Positions 9,375 through 17,136 of a DNA stretch of 64,000 nucleotides are shown in pieces; position 1 is the first letter of the stretch; every line of letters starts with the position of its first letter. The notes under the pieces are model-generated. The model was given only the letters and a program-made list of their open reading frames with translations, was not told where the DNA came from and did not search any database. Source of the DNA: DATEDA01 sp963744255. Lineage in GTDB: Bacteria > Pseudomonadota > Gammaproteobacteria > Burkholderiales > SG8-39. The translations under genes and the position numbers were made by a program. The stretch is from positions 62,001 to 126,000 of the forward strand of contig CAVUSZ010000016.1 in the NCBI GenBank assembly GCA_963744255.1. Direction: 5' to 3'.

Positions 9375-10688
9375 TCAGCAGTCGCGCGGCGTGATGCCCT
9401 TCTCCTTCGCGTACTTCGCCGCCGATTCCTCGATCATCGGACGCACGATCGCCTGGTCGGAGGCGATCCAGTCGGTGATGACGTTCCACTTCTTGCCGTC
9501 CCACTGGACGAATTTCACGGCGCCGCCGCCCTCGTGGTCGATGCAGGACACGCGCAGCGAGTTCATGAGGCCATTGGCTCCAATTTCCTTGAGGCGGTTG
9601 TCGTCGATCCGGAGGTTCTCGATGCCCCAGCGCACCTCTTCGCCGGTGAGCGGCTTCTTGCCGAACTTCTCCTGCGCGGTACGGATCGACTCGACCGTCA
9701 CGATGCCAGCCACCACACCCCGGGTGTAATAGATCGACCCGATGCGGGACTTGTCGTCCAATTCGCCCTTACCCTTCGCATAGACGTGCTTGAGGACGTC
9801 CTGCATCACCGGGAAGCCCGTCCCCGGCAGGTTGAACGCCGCGGCGATGTAGCCCTTGGCCGCATCGCCGGCGGGGATCGTGTCCTCCTCCGCGCCCGAC
9901 CACCACACGCCGACGATGTGGTCGCGCGGAAAGCCGACCTTGGCCGCAGCCTTGAGCGCCGTCGGGTTCATCACCCCCCAGCCGCGCAGGATCACCCAGT
10001 CGGGCTTCATGTGCCGCACCTGCAGCCACTGCGCCTGCTGCTCGTTGCCCGGATGCGGCACCGCGATGTGAGTCACCTCGAAGCCATACTTCTTCGCCTG
10101 CGCCTCCAGGATCGGCATCGTCTCCTTGCCGTAGGCCGAGTCGTGATAGAGGTTGACGATCTTCTTGCCCTTCAGCTTGTCCATCCCGCCTTCCTGCTGG
10201 CCGATGAACTTGATCTTGGCGGTGCTCTGCGACCAGTAGTTGGTCATCAGCGGAAACACGTACGGGAACACCCGGCCGTCCGAGGCGTCGGTCCGCCCGT
10301 AGCCCATCGTGATGATCGGGATGCGGTCGCTCGTCGCCCTTTCGATCAGCGAGTAGGTGATGCCGGTCGACAGCGGCTGGATCAGGCTCGCGCCGGTGGG
10401 CGCGTGCTTCTTCATGCGCTCGTAGCACTCGACGCCGCGGGCGTTGTTGTACTCGGTCTCGCACTTTTCCCAGGTGAGCTTCACCCCACCGATACCGCCG
10501 TCCCGGGCGTTCACCATCTGCATGTAGTCGATCATCCCGCCGAAGAAGCCCGAGCCTCCGGCCGCGTACGGCCCGACCCAGTAGCCCATGGCGGGCACGA
10601 ACTGCTCCATCGGCTGCTGCGCGAGTGCCGCGCTCGCGGCGAGCGCCAGCGCACCGCCTGCGACCATCCTCAGAATTCGTCGTTGCAT
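9375..10688 (-). CDS. ABC transporter substrate-binding protein, branched-chain amino acid type
   Basis: A 437-residue periplasmic binding protein (Leu/Ile/Val-binding, Peripla_BP_6 type). The start has a classic Sec signal ending ALAASAALAQQ. The body shows the expected bilobed pattern: GGIGGVKLTWEKCETEYN, the hinge region IVNLYHDSAYGKETMPILE, then HPGNEQQAQWLQVR. GGAG lies ahead of the ATG. No permease or ATPase genes are adjacent, so the transporter partner is elsewhere or the protein is an orphan. The mature family includes receptors for amides, aromatic acids and urea; substrate cannot be fixed here. Confidence 0.88.
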   Translation of the reverse strand: MQRRILRMVAGGALALAASAALAQQPMEQFVPAMGYWVGPYAAGGSGFFGGMIDYMQMVNARDGGIGGVKLTWEKCETEYNNARGVECYERMKKHAPTGASLIQPLSTGITYSLIERATSDRIPIITMGYGRTDASDGRVFPYVFPLMTNYWSQSTAKIKFIGQQEGGMDKLKGKKIVNLYHDSAYGKETMPILEAQAKKYGFEVTHIAVPHPGNEQQAQWLQVRHMKPDWVILRGWGVMNPTALKAAAKVGFPRDHIVGVWWSGAEEDTIPAGDAAKGYIAAAFNLPGTGFPVMQDVLKHVYAKGKGELDDKSRIGSIYYTRGVVAGIVTVESIRTAQEKFGKKPLTGEEVRWGIENLRIDDNRLKEIGANGLMNSLRVSCIDHEGGGAVKFVQWDGKKWNVITDWIASDQAIVRPMIEESAAKYAKEKGITPRDC

Positions 10689-11009
10689 GATCCAAATCTC
10701 CTAGGGTGAGTTCGACCGGGCTCCGTTGAGCCCGGCACGTGATCCGATTCCCGGCCTGCCGGTCGGCGCTACACGCTCAGTCGTGTTGCAGCCGGCGAAC
10801 GATAGCGAGTGCGTTCGTCCGTGTGAATGCCCGGAGCGCCCAAAATGCATGAGCGAAACTGCAACTCCGAGACTGCATGCGCGTGCGGACCCATGCGGTG
10901 CATCCTTATTCGAGATCGGACGAGCTCTTGCACGCGGCCGCCGCAGATCATCGCGACAACACCCGCGAGGACGTGAAAGCGCGTGAAGGTTCCTGAACGC
11001 GGTGCTGCG
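10689..11009. other. Intergenic region, no gene seen
   Basis: It holds the upstream region of the solute-binding protein gene and the end of the HMA-like gene. Short frames on both strands have no start signal or recognisable product. No terminator or operator could be defended. Confidence 0.5.
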
Positions 11010-11243
11010 TCAGACGCCGACAAGGCGCGCCGCGGACCAGCCGCGCCGCGCGCAAGCGAGCACCGTCCGCACCGCGATCACACTCGGGTCGTAGGCGATC
11101 AGGAGGACGCGGGAAACCCTCGAGACCGGCACGACGCGGCAGACGCCGGCGAGGGCGCCGAGCTCGCGCACGAGACCGCGTACTTCGCTGCCAACGGACG
11201 GGCTAGCGAGATGCAAGAGGACGTTGCTGTGGCGCGTTTCCAT
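11010..11243 (-). CDS. Small HMA-like (heavy-metal-associated fold) protein
   Basis: The 77-residue product (METRHSNVLLHLASPSVGSE to GWSAARLVGV) has the beta-alpha-beta-beta-alpha-beta pattern and length of HMA-type domains, with AYDPSVIAVRTVLACARR as the second helix. The CxxC metal site is absent, so it is probably not a simple copper chaperone. ATG at 11241-11243 is taken as start. Repeat copy A (11288-11355) sits 45 bp upstream, mirroring the arrangement at the DUF1127 and lipoprotein-repeat genes, which suggests common control. Confidence 0.55.
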   Translation of the reverse strand: METRHSNVLLHLASPSVGSEVRGLVRELGALAGVCRVVPVSRVSRVLLIAYDPSVIAVRTVLACARRGWSAARLVGV

Positions 11244-11287
11244 TTGAATCGTTGTCCTGGTCGTAGGGTGGCAGGTGCGCCACGAAG

Positions 11288-11355
11288 GTCGGCAGTATCG
11301 GGATCTCCCGGCGTCGAGTCCTGGCCGAGCGTCCGGATGTCTTGATCGGGACGCC
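11288..11355 (-). repeat. ~68-bp dispersed repeat, copy A
   Basis: On the minus strand the element begins GGCGTCCCGATCAAGACATC and ends GATCCCGATACTGCCGAC. It lies 45 bp upstream of the HMA-like start. Copies B and C share both ends, and a more variable middle (GGCCAGGACTCGACGCCG here). The three copies are read in different frames relative to any ORF, so the conservation is at DNA level. Confidence 0.8.
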
Positions 11356-11412
11356 CACGCACGCTCGATTCCCAGGGGCTCCTTCTCATCGGCAGCGACT
11401 GGGCCTGCCGGT

Positions 11413-11745
11413 TCAGCGCCGACTGGTGTTCCAGCGTCCTTCCAGCACGACACGCCGGATGTCGTCCCGGTATAGCGCGAGGTCCCTGAGCTCGAGCTCG
11501 TGCATCGCCTCGAGCTCCCGGATCGCGCGCCATGCCGCGCGTTCGGCAGCGAACCTCCTCACGAGGCGCGCGATCCGCGCCATGAGCAGGCGCCACACCC
11601 GCGTTGCGGGTCGCGATTTCGAGCTCCCATCATCCGCGGGAGACGGGGCCGGTTGCTGACTGCTCGCTACTGCTGCCTCCGCGCCGTTTACCTTCACCTG
11701 GCGCGCAAGGAGCACCGGGACTTCGTCGGGTTTGGCCATGTGCAT
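11413..11745 (-). CDS. DUF1127-domain protein
   Basis: A 110-residue protein whose C-terminal ~45 residues (AWRAIRELEAMHELELRDLALYRDDIRRVV) match the arginine-rich DUF1127/YjiS-like motif: a helix followed by the conserved LRDLGL-like box and a short terminal helix. In other bacteria such small proteins affect RNA turnover, phosphate or stress responses. The N-terminal half is low complexity. The start at 11743-11745 (MHMAKPDE) follows a GAGG-like sequence. Repeat copy B lies 68 bp upstream. Downstream it runs toward the HMA-like gene, past repeat copy A. Confidence 0.7.
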   Translation of the reverse strand: MHMAKPDEVPVLLARQVKVNGAEAAVASSQQPAPSPADDGSSKSRPATRVWRLLMARIARLVRRFAAERAAWRAIRELEAMHELELRDLALYRDDIRRVVLEGRWNTSRR

Positions 11746-11813
11746 CGCCTCACGTCGGAATGCATGAGCGCCTCGGGGTATCGCGCATCGCTCGCCACGA
11801 TGCGCGAGCCGAT

Positions 11814-11882
11814 GTCGACAGTATCGGGATCGCCCGGCGGTCGCGTCCTTGCCGGGCGTCTGGATGTTTTGATCGGGACGCC
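11814..11882 (-). repeat. ~68-bp dispersed repeat, copy B
   Basis: Minus-strand copy with ends GGCGTCCCGATCAAAACATC and GATCCCGATACTGTCGAC. Similarity to copy C extends on both sides: CTCGCGCATCG follows within a few bases of the 3' end in both, and a TGCCTG motif precedes in both. The element lies 68 bp upstream of the DUF1127 start. Confidence 0.8.
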
Positions 11883-12007
11883 GTCTTCAGGCATTCTTGC
11901 TCAGACCGAGGCCCGCAGCCTGCGCTGGCAGCGCCCTCGCGGCTGCGTCCGCCACGAGGGGCGGTCTCGCGATCAGTAGCGCGATCGGTGTTTCAACCGA
12001 TCTGGCG

Positions 12008-12466
12008 CTATGGCGTTTGGCTGCCGCGCTCGAGGATCGCGAGCCGCCGCGGACGCCCCATGAGGAGCGAAATGACTGCGGCGAGGCTTCCGAGCCGATA
12101 GTTGCGCCGTACTGGTGCCGGCGCCGCATCGGCTCCGATTCGCCGAAAGCCGAATCGCGCATAGCGGGCGGCAAAGGCCGCGCCGGTGATCATCAGCACG
12201 CGCCCGTGCTCCGGGGCGAGCAGCGCTTCGATCAGCCGCGAACCGATGCCTTGCCGGCGCGCCTCTTTGCGGACGACGAGCGAACCGAGCTCGCGCGAGC
12301 CGTCGCGGTGCCTCCGCAACTGGACTGCGCCGACGATGCCACCGGCGTCGGTCGCGACGAGGAAATTGCGCCAGTCGAGGTTGTGGGGATTCAGTCGCTC
12401 GCTGTGGACCAAGGCTCGAATGGCGGGCTGATCCTGTTCCGTCGCGCGACGCAGGGTGATCGTCAT
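12008..12466 (-). CDS. GNAT family N-acetyltransferase
   Basis: The 152-residue product follows the GNAT fold from start to end: LRRATEQDQPAIRALV (strand 1/helix 1), LGSLVVRKEARRQGIGSRLI (strand 4 and the acetyl-CoA pyrophosphate loop with RRQGIGSR), then AARYARFGFRRIG (motif B). It acetylates an unknown small molecule or amine. Its ATG overlaps the stop of the upstream gene (ATGA), so the two are co-translated. It resembles the ArgA-like/IAA-type GNATs with short N-termini. Confidence 0.85.
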   Translation of the reverse strand: MTITLRRATEQDQPAIRALVHSERLNPHNLDWRNFLVATDAGGIVGAVQLRRHRDGSRELGSLVVRKEARRQGIGSRLIEALLAPEHGRVLMITGAAFAARYARFGFRRIGADAAPAPVRRNYRLGSLAAVISLLMGRPRRLAILERGSQTP

Positions 12467-13359
12467 GCTGCGCCCCGCGCGTCCGGTGACCGCAGCCGCT
12501 GGTAGATCACAGCCCCGCGAGGAGCACGACGGACACCGACGTATCCGCTCAGCAATGCCGCGTGGTGCCGGGCAGCATCAGCCACTGGGACCGTCACCTG
12601 CTCGTCCGGATCGGTCGTCAGTCGCGTCGAATCGAGCGACCGCAGAAGCCCGAGCACCGGATAGCCCGGATCGAACCGCATCCCGGCAATCGCCATTCCC
12701 CTGCCGAGCAGATTGACCCAGCTGGCGGCGTTCTGAAGCGCAACGCCGGCGCACGCCCACCTCATCCTCGACGACGCCGCGCGCAGGAGCCGCGCATCGA
12801 TCAAGGTTCGCTGGAAGCCGCGTCCCCGGCCCGCGGGTCGGACCATTGCGCTTTCGAGAAGACATGCGGACAAGGGCCAATCCGCTTCGGGTACGAGGGG
12901 GAACGGCGGGCCGGTGTTGGGGTGACGCTCATCCGGGATGCGGAGAAGCGCCATGGCGACGAGCTCGGCGCGTTCGACGATTCCATACGCGACACCGAGC
13001 GTGCCGTCCAGATAGGCGCGAAGCTCGCGTTCGGACTTGAGTCGCATGAACCCGGCAGGCAGCTCGTCGCCGACCGCCGCTTGCAGCTCGAGACTGCCGG
13101 TCAAGTCGGCAATCGTGAGTTGCCTCGCGAGCTTCGCTGCGGATGGGCTCGCCGCTGCATCGTGGGCGGTACCTGCAGGATGTCCCGGCACTCTCGGCGC
13201 ATCGAACGACACTGGGGCCAGGGCGCTTCCTTCGAGGACGCGCTCCGGGTCGGAAGAGAAAAGTTTCCCGCGCGCTCGCCCGAGTGCCCTGGCGGGGGCT
13301 GTCGTGCTGTTCGCTGCGGCGGCGCCGGTGAGCGCCTCCGGCATTGGTTTAGGGCACAC
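12463..13359 (-). CDS. Putative GNAT-superfamily acyltransferase
   Basis: A 298-residue product. Residues ~85-250 look like a GNAT-type fold: MALLRIPDERHPNTGPPF, LLESAMVRPAGRGRGFQRTL with an acyl-CoA-binding-like GRGRGFQ loop, then LGRGMAIAGMRFDPGYPV. The first ~70 residues are low complexity; a later ATG at 13342-13344 is an alternative start to the GTG at 13357-13359, and neither has a clear ribosome binding site. It overlaps the downstream GNAT gene by 4 bp. Family assignment is by pattern only; substrate unknown. Confidence 0.5.
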   Translation of the reverse strand: MCPKPMPEALTGAAAANSTTAPARALGRARGKLFSSDPERVLEGSALAPVSFDAPRVPGHPAGTAHDAAASPSAAKLARQLTIADLTGSLELQAAVGDELPAGFMRLKSERELRAYLDGTLGVAYGIVERAELVAMALLRIPDERHPNTGPPFPLVPEADWPLSACLLESAMVRPAGRGRGFQRTLIDARLLRAASSRMRWACAGVALQNAASWVNLLGRGMAIAGMRFDPGYPVLGLLRSLDSTRLTTDPDEQVTVPVADAARHHAALLSGYVGVRRAPRGAVIYQRLRSPDARGAA

Positions 13360-13363
13360 GCCG

Positions 13364-13786
13364 TTAGTAGCTGTGGGGCATCGCGCCGCTTGATTGGCTC
13401 GCCTGCCGCGGTGGCGCGCTGCGGATCGCGTGCCACACGCCGCCCTGGTTGTCGCCGTTCACGTCGCCCGGCTTCGCGTCTCCGGCGAAGCGGTAGAGCG
13501 GCCTGCCCTTGAACACCCATTGCTCCTTGCCGTCTTCCCGCACGATGATCGAGAAGTCCCTGCTCCACGCGGTCTCGGCAGTCGCCAGCGCGGGCGGCCA
13601 CGCGGCGGCGCATCCGCCGTTGCAAGCGCTCTTGCCGTCCCTGTCGTCGTCGAACGTGTACAGCGTTCTGCCGGCGGCGTCGACCAGGAGGCCGTTCGCC
13701 ATCTTCGGCGATTCGGCCGCGAGCGCGGTGTGGATCGAGAGCGCCATCGCACCGAGGGCGAGCATCTTCACGAGCTTGTACTTCAT
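13364..13786 (-). CDS. Exported protein with lipoprotein_15 (PF03640) secreted repeats
   Basis: A 140-residue secreted protein. A Sec signal ends near HTALAAESP. Two copies of the PF03640 repeat follow: GLLVDAAGRTLYTFDDDRDG with KSACNGGCAAAWPP, then the second half EQWVFKGRPLYRFAGDAKPGDVNGD. These repeats occur in small periplasmic or surface proteins of unclear biochemical role; CNGGC is a conserved disulfide pair. GGGAGACGCAA precedes the ATG. Repeat copy C lies about 67 bp upstream, as for the two other small genes carrying the same element. Confidence 0.85.
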   Translation of the reverse strand: MKYKLVKMLALGAMALSIHTALAAESPKMANGLLVDAAGRTLYTFDDDRDGKSACNGGCAAAWPPALATAETAWSRDFSIIVREDGKEQWVFKGRPLYRFAGDAKPGDVNGDNQGGVWHAIRSAPPRQASQSSGAMPHSY

Positions 13787-13852
13787 TTGCGTCTCCCATT
13801 GAGCTCAGGTTGTTGGGTTCAAGAACTCGTCGCGAACCGATGCGCGAGCACA

Positions 13853-13920
13853 GTCGGCAGTATCGGGATCTCGCGGCCTCGAGTCCTTGCCCAGCGTTCG
13901 CATGTCTTGATCGAGACGCC
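13853..13920 (-). repeat. ~68-bp dispersed repeat, copy C
   Basis: Minus-strand copy with ends GGCGTCTCGATCAAGACATG and GATCCCGATACTGCCGAC, 67 bp upstream of the PF03640 protein start. It is followed by CTCGCGCATCG as in copy B. The constant position upstream of three genes on the same strand argues for a regulatory role or for dispersal with a promoter. Confidence 0.8.
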
Positions 13921-14033
13921 GGTTCCAGGCAGACAGCTCGGCATCATCGTCGCCGCGGGGCTGGTCGCCTTCCTCGCCGCGCCGAAGACCGCGACCACCT
14001 TCATGCTCTTTTCGGTGGCGATCGGTGGCTCGC

Positions 14034-14168
14034 GGCGGGTATCTCTTCGAGCGCACGGGGAGCTACGACTGGCTGTGGTACATCGACATCATGCTGGCGG
14101 TCGGGGCCGCGCTCATCCACATGCCGATCCAGGAAGCGCGCAGGCCGAGGCCTGCGCTTGCGGTGTAG
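14034..14168 (+). pseudogene. C-terminal remnant of an MFS transporter
   Basis: Forty-four residues from GGYLFERTGSYDWLWYIDIM to a TAG at 14166 match the last transmembrane helix of a major-facilitator transporter. Upstream, the frame is not continued by MFS sequence; a different frame encodes a hydrophobic stretch of uncertain origin. It is a deletion remnant. Confidence 0.65.
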
Positions 14169-14257
14169 CCGCGCGGATTCACGCTGAGCGAGCTCGCCGG
14201 CGTAAGATCGCGGCGCGCCAGCCCGTTGCTGGCGCGCCGTCAACCTCGGGGGCACGG

Positions 14258-14719
14258 ATGGCAGGCTCGCGCACGATCGATATCAGCCGCGTCGATCACA
14301 TCGGGATCCGCGTAAGCGATCTCGCCCGCGCCCTAGATTTCTATCGCGTGCTGGGTTTCGAGCTGCACTGGAAGGACGCGAACGACGCCGTGGCGATCAT
14401 CAGGAACGCTCGGGACGTCGAGATCAACCTGATCTACAACGCGAACGCCGATGGCGGCGGCAGGAACGTCCTCATGGACGTCGCCGAAAAGTATCCCGGT
14501 TACACGCACGTCGCGCTGCGCGTCGAGTCGATAAAGGCCGCAATCGAGGCGCTGCGGGAGAGCGGCATCCGCATTACCCAGGGCCCGGTGTCGTTCGGCC
14601 TGGACGGCCACGTTTCGGTGTTCGTGCGCGACCCCGACCTGAACGTCGTGGAACTGAGAGGACGCGAGGAGGAGCTGTCCTCCCTGGGCGGTGTCATCGC
14701 ATACAAGCCGGAGAACTGA
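14258..14719 (+). CDS. VOC family protein (glyoxalase/bleomycin-resistance fold)
   Basis: The 153-residue protein has the paired beta-alpha-beta-beta-beta units of the vicinal oxygen chelate fold: VDHIGIRVSDLARALDFY at the start and YTHVALRVESIKAAIEAL at the second half. Metal-ligand candidates are H in VDHIGI, H in YTHVAL and the terminal E in DPDLNVVEL, the pattern of glyoxalase I-like lyases. ATG 14258 is chosen as first start matching the family length. No operon partner is apparent. Confidence 0.85.
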   Translation: MAGSRTIDISRVDHIGIRVSDLARALDFYRVLGFELHWKDANDAVAIIRNARDVEINLIYNANADGGGRNVLMDVAEKYPGYTHVALRVESIKAAIEALRESGIRITQGPVSFGLDGHVSVFVRDPDLNVVELRGREEELSSLGGVIAYKPEN

Positions 14720-14815
14720 GCGGCGATCGGACTTTTGCGGCCAAGATATGCGCGTCCTATTGGTCGACCCGACGTCGTCGACGTCGTTCCAGACTGCATG
14801 GGCTGGCCGCGCCAG

Positions 14816-15172
14816 TCAACGCTCCGTCACGCGGTCAAGCACCGGCTCGACGTCGATGATCGGCGTGCCGTCGAAGGCCTCGAGGGGGCGGACCTTGAAC
14901 CGGGTGGGACTCGCGATCGCGACGATGCTCACGCGGTGAATGCCCACCGGGTTGGGCCGGTCCTGCGACCGGGTGCTGAACACCCCCCGCAGCGGGGCGC
15001 TCCGGTCGTCGCGGGGATGCACGCGCAGCGTTTCGCGATCACCGCGGTCGAGCCAGGTCAGGACCAGGATCTCCTCGCCCTCCCTCAGGTCCCTCAACCC
15101 GTGCGCGAACTCCGGCGTGAACACGAGCCACGCCTCGGGCGCCCCTTCGGAGCCCTGCTTGGGCGCGTGCTC
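14816..15172 (-). pseudogene. 5'-truncated TrmO (TsaA-like tRNA methyltransferase)
   Basis: The residues from HAPKQGSEGAPEAWLVF to the stop match TrmO, which methylates N6-threonylcarbamoyladenosine-37 in tRNA: RDDRSAPLRGVFSTRSQDRPNPVGIH is the family's signature (RxxxRxGxFxxRSxxRPNPIG). About the first 15-25 residues are missing; upstream the sequence becomes an acetyltransferase gene in another frame. A start inside that gene's frame could still give a product with a foreign N-terminus, but the native strand bearing SAM contacts would be lost. Confidence 0.75.
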
Positions 15173-15453
15173 GCGAGATCCGCTTCCCCGCCGATCCAGA
15201 GATCGATTGCGCGCAGGTTCGCGGGAACATCGCCCCAGTAGTGGCTCTCCTCGCGTTCCGGGTCGATGATCTGAAGGAAGCCGACCGGCCGACCGTCCAC
15301 CTCGGCGATCAACTGTTCCCGCCAATCCGGCGAGCGGCCGAGCTCAGTCTCCCAGGCCCAGTCATCGTTGGGATCCGAGGCGGCGACGTGCCGCTGCTCG
15401 TCCCAGCGCCGCAGCAAGTTCACGTCGGCAGGAGTGGCGGGGCGCAACTTCAT
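15173..15453 (-). pseudogene. 3'-truncated GNAT acetyltransferase (AAC(6')-like)
   Basis: MKLRPATPADVNLLRRWDEQ through NLRAIDLWIGGEADL matches the N-terminal two thirds of GNATs related to aminoglycoside 6'-N-acetyltransferases. It stops just before the acetyl-CoA-binding loop expected next (normally GxGxGT). The remaining frame reads low-complexity SRAPKGRPRRGS, which is antisense-like sequence over the TrmO remnant. Without the cofactor loop it should be inactive. The direct junction with TrmO near 15172 suggests one deletion removed the end of this gene and the start of trmO. Confidence 0.75.
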
Positions 15454-15478
15454 TTCGGCATCCTGGGTCGCTAGGCAT

Positions 15479-16369
15479 TCAGCTCAACGACTCGTCGGCG
15501 CGCAGTCGGTCGACGGCGAAATCGACGAAGGCGCGCACTTTGCCCGCCGCGCGGCGCCCCTCGGCGTAGACGACGCTGATCGGAATCGGCGTTGGCTCGA
15601 ACTCCGCGAGCACGACCTGGAGCTTGCCCGCGCGGAGCTCCGGCGCGATCTGGTAGGACAACACCCGCGCCACGCCTCCGCCGGCAACGGCTGCGGCGAT
15701 CGCGACGTCGTTGCTATTGACGATCAGGCGGCTCGCCGGGTTGAGCGTCTCGCCCGACGCGAACGACCATTCCTCCGGTGCGGCGCCGAGCGAGAACACG
15801 ATCGCATCATGCTGCGAGAGGTCGGCCGGAGTCCGCGGCGCGCCGCGCTCGGCAAGATACTCCGGCGACGCGCAGACCACCCTTCGCACCGATCCCACTC
15901 GGACCGCGTGCAACGACGAGTCCGGCAGATGGGCGATCCGGACGGCGACGTCGAGGCCTTCCTCGATCAGATCGGTAAGCCGATCGAGGAACAGCATCCG
16001 CGCGGTCACGCGCGGGTGGCGCGCCAAGAAGTCGAGCACGACCGGCGCGACGTACATCCGCCCGAACATCACGGGTGCGGTCACCCCCAGCTGTCCGCGC
16101 GGCTCGGCATGCGACCCCGCCGCCGACGCCTCCGCCTCCTCGATCTCCCCGAGGATCCGCTTGCAGTCGGCGAGGAACCGGCTGCCTGCCTCGGTGAGCC
16201 GGACGATGCGGGTCGTGCGGTGCAGGAGCCGCGTGCCGACCCGTTCCTCGAGCGCAGCGACCGCGCGCGTCACCGCGGGCGGTGACAGCGCGAGGCGCCG
16301 CGCGGCGGGCGCGAAGCCCCGCGTTTCGGCGACGGCGACGAAGACCCGCATGGTCTCGAGGCGATCCAC
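15479..16369 (-). CDS. LysR family transcriptional regulator
   Basis: A 296-residue regulator beginning at GTG 16367-16369 (MDRLETMRVFVAVAETRGFA), which fits the family's usual start; longer upstream readings add unrelated sequence. The winged helix-turn-helix covers residues ~1-60 (AARRLALSPPAVTRAVAALE), followed by a LysR substrate domain with RMLFLDRLTDLIEEGLDVAVRI. It is divergent from the GST gene across ~125 bp, the classical arrangement for control of the neighbour plus autoregulation. Confidence 0.9.
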   Translation of the reverse strand: MDRLETMRVFVAVAETRGFAPAARRLALSPPAVTRAVAALEERVGTRLLHRTTRIVRLTEAGSRFLADCKRILGEIEEAEASAAGSHAEPRGQLGVTAPVMFGRMYVAPVVLDFLARHPRVTARMLFLDRLTDLIEEGLDVAVRIAHLPDSSLHAVRVGSVRRVVCASPEYLAERGAPRTPADLSQHDAIVFSLGAAPEEWSFASGETLNPASRLIVNSNDVAIAAAVAGGGVARVLSYQIAPELRAGKLQVVLAEFEPTPIPISVVYAEGRRAAGKVRAFVDFAVDRLRADESLS

Positions 16370-16493
16370 GCCACTATTCCGCGCGCCGGAATAGTCCCTT
16401 GTCAAGCAAGGCCGTTCCGTTCGGGGACGAGAATGACTACCTTTGCCCGGCGTGCACAGTCGATCCGCTCGCCAACCCGCAAAGGACCCGACC

Positions 16494-17129
16494 ATGAAAC
16501 CGCCCGCCCACCCGATCCGCGTCTATCGCTATGCCTTGTCCGGACACTCGCACCGCGTGGAGCTGTTCCTGTCGCTCCTGAAGCTTCCGTACGAGCTCGT
16601 CGACGTGGACATGCCGAAGGGCGCACACAAGGCGCCCGAATTCCTCGCCAAGAACCCGTTGGGTCAGGTGCCGGTGATCGAGGACGGCGAAGTGACGCTT
16701 CCCGACAGCAACGCTATCCTCGTCTATCTCGCCACGCGCTACGACTCTTCGGGACCCTGGTATCCGCGCGAGCCGGTTGCGGCGGCACGGGTTCAACAGT
16801 GGCTCTCGCTCGCCGCCGGCCAGCTCGCGTACGGCCCTGCAGCGGCCCGCCTCGTCACCGTGTTCGGCGCCAAGCTCGACCACGAGCGGGCGAAGTCGAT
16901 CGCCGCGCAGCTCTACGCCGTCCTCGATCCGCATCTCGCGACACAGCACTTTCTCGTCGGCGACGAGCCCACGATCGCCGACGTGGCGATCTACTCTTAC
17001 ACGGCCGTTGCGCCCGAAGGCGGGGTGTCGCTCGAGCCATATCGCAACGTGCGCGCGTGGCTCGCGCGCATCGAGGCGCTCGCCGGGTTCGTGCCGATGA
17101 GGCGGACGCCGCGTCATGAAGTCGCCTGA
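16494..17129 (+). CDS. Glutathione S-transferase family protein
   Basis: A 211-residue GST. The thioredoxin-like N-terminal domain has YALSGHSHRVELFLSLL, then NPLGQVPVIEDGEVTLPDSN with the cis-Pro (VPV) and the DSN pair that hold glutathione. The C-terminal all-helical domain shows TIADVAIYSY, the N-capping box of the family. Start at ATG 16494 matches the expected N-terminus. The stop overlaps the following PPOX-family gene region, suggesting co-transcription; the divergent LysR regulator is the likely controller. Confidence 0.9.
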   Translation: MKPPAHPIRVYRYALSGHSHRVELFLSLLKLPYELVDVDMPKGAHKAPEFLAKNPLGQVPVIEDGEVTLPDSNAILVYLATRYDSSGPWYPREPVAAARVQQWLSLAAGQLAYGPAAARLVTVFGAKLDHERAKSIAAQLYAVLDPHLATQHFLVGDEPTIADVAIYSYTAVAPEGGVSLEPYRNVRAWLARIEALAGFVPMRRTPRHEVA

Positions 17130-17136
17130 GGCTGCC

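Noticed and set aside
9534..10709. 391-codon plus-strand frame over the ABC binding protein
   Set aside because: Antisense shadow, no family resemblance.
11288..11355. Reading the ~68-bp repeats as coding sequence of a small peptide family
   Set aside because: The three copies fall in different frames relative to any start and their translations do not agree.
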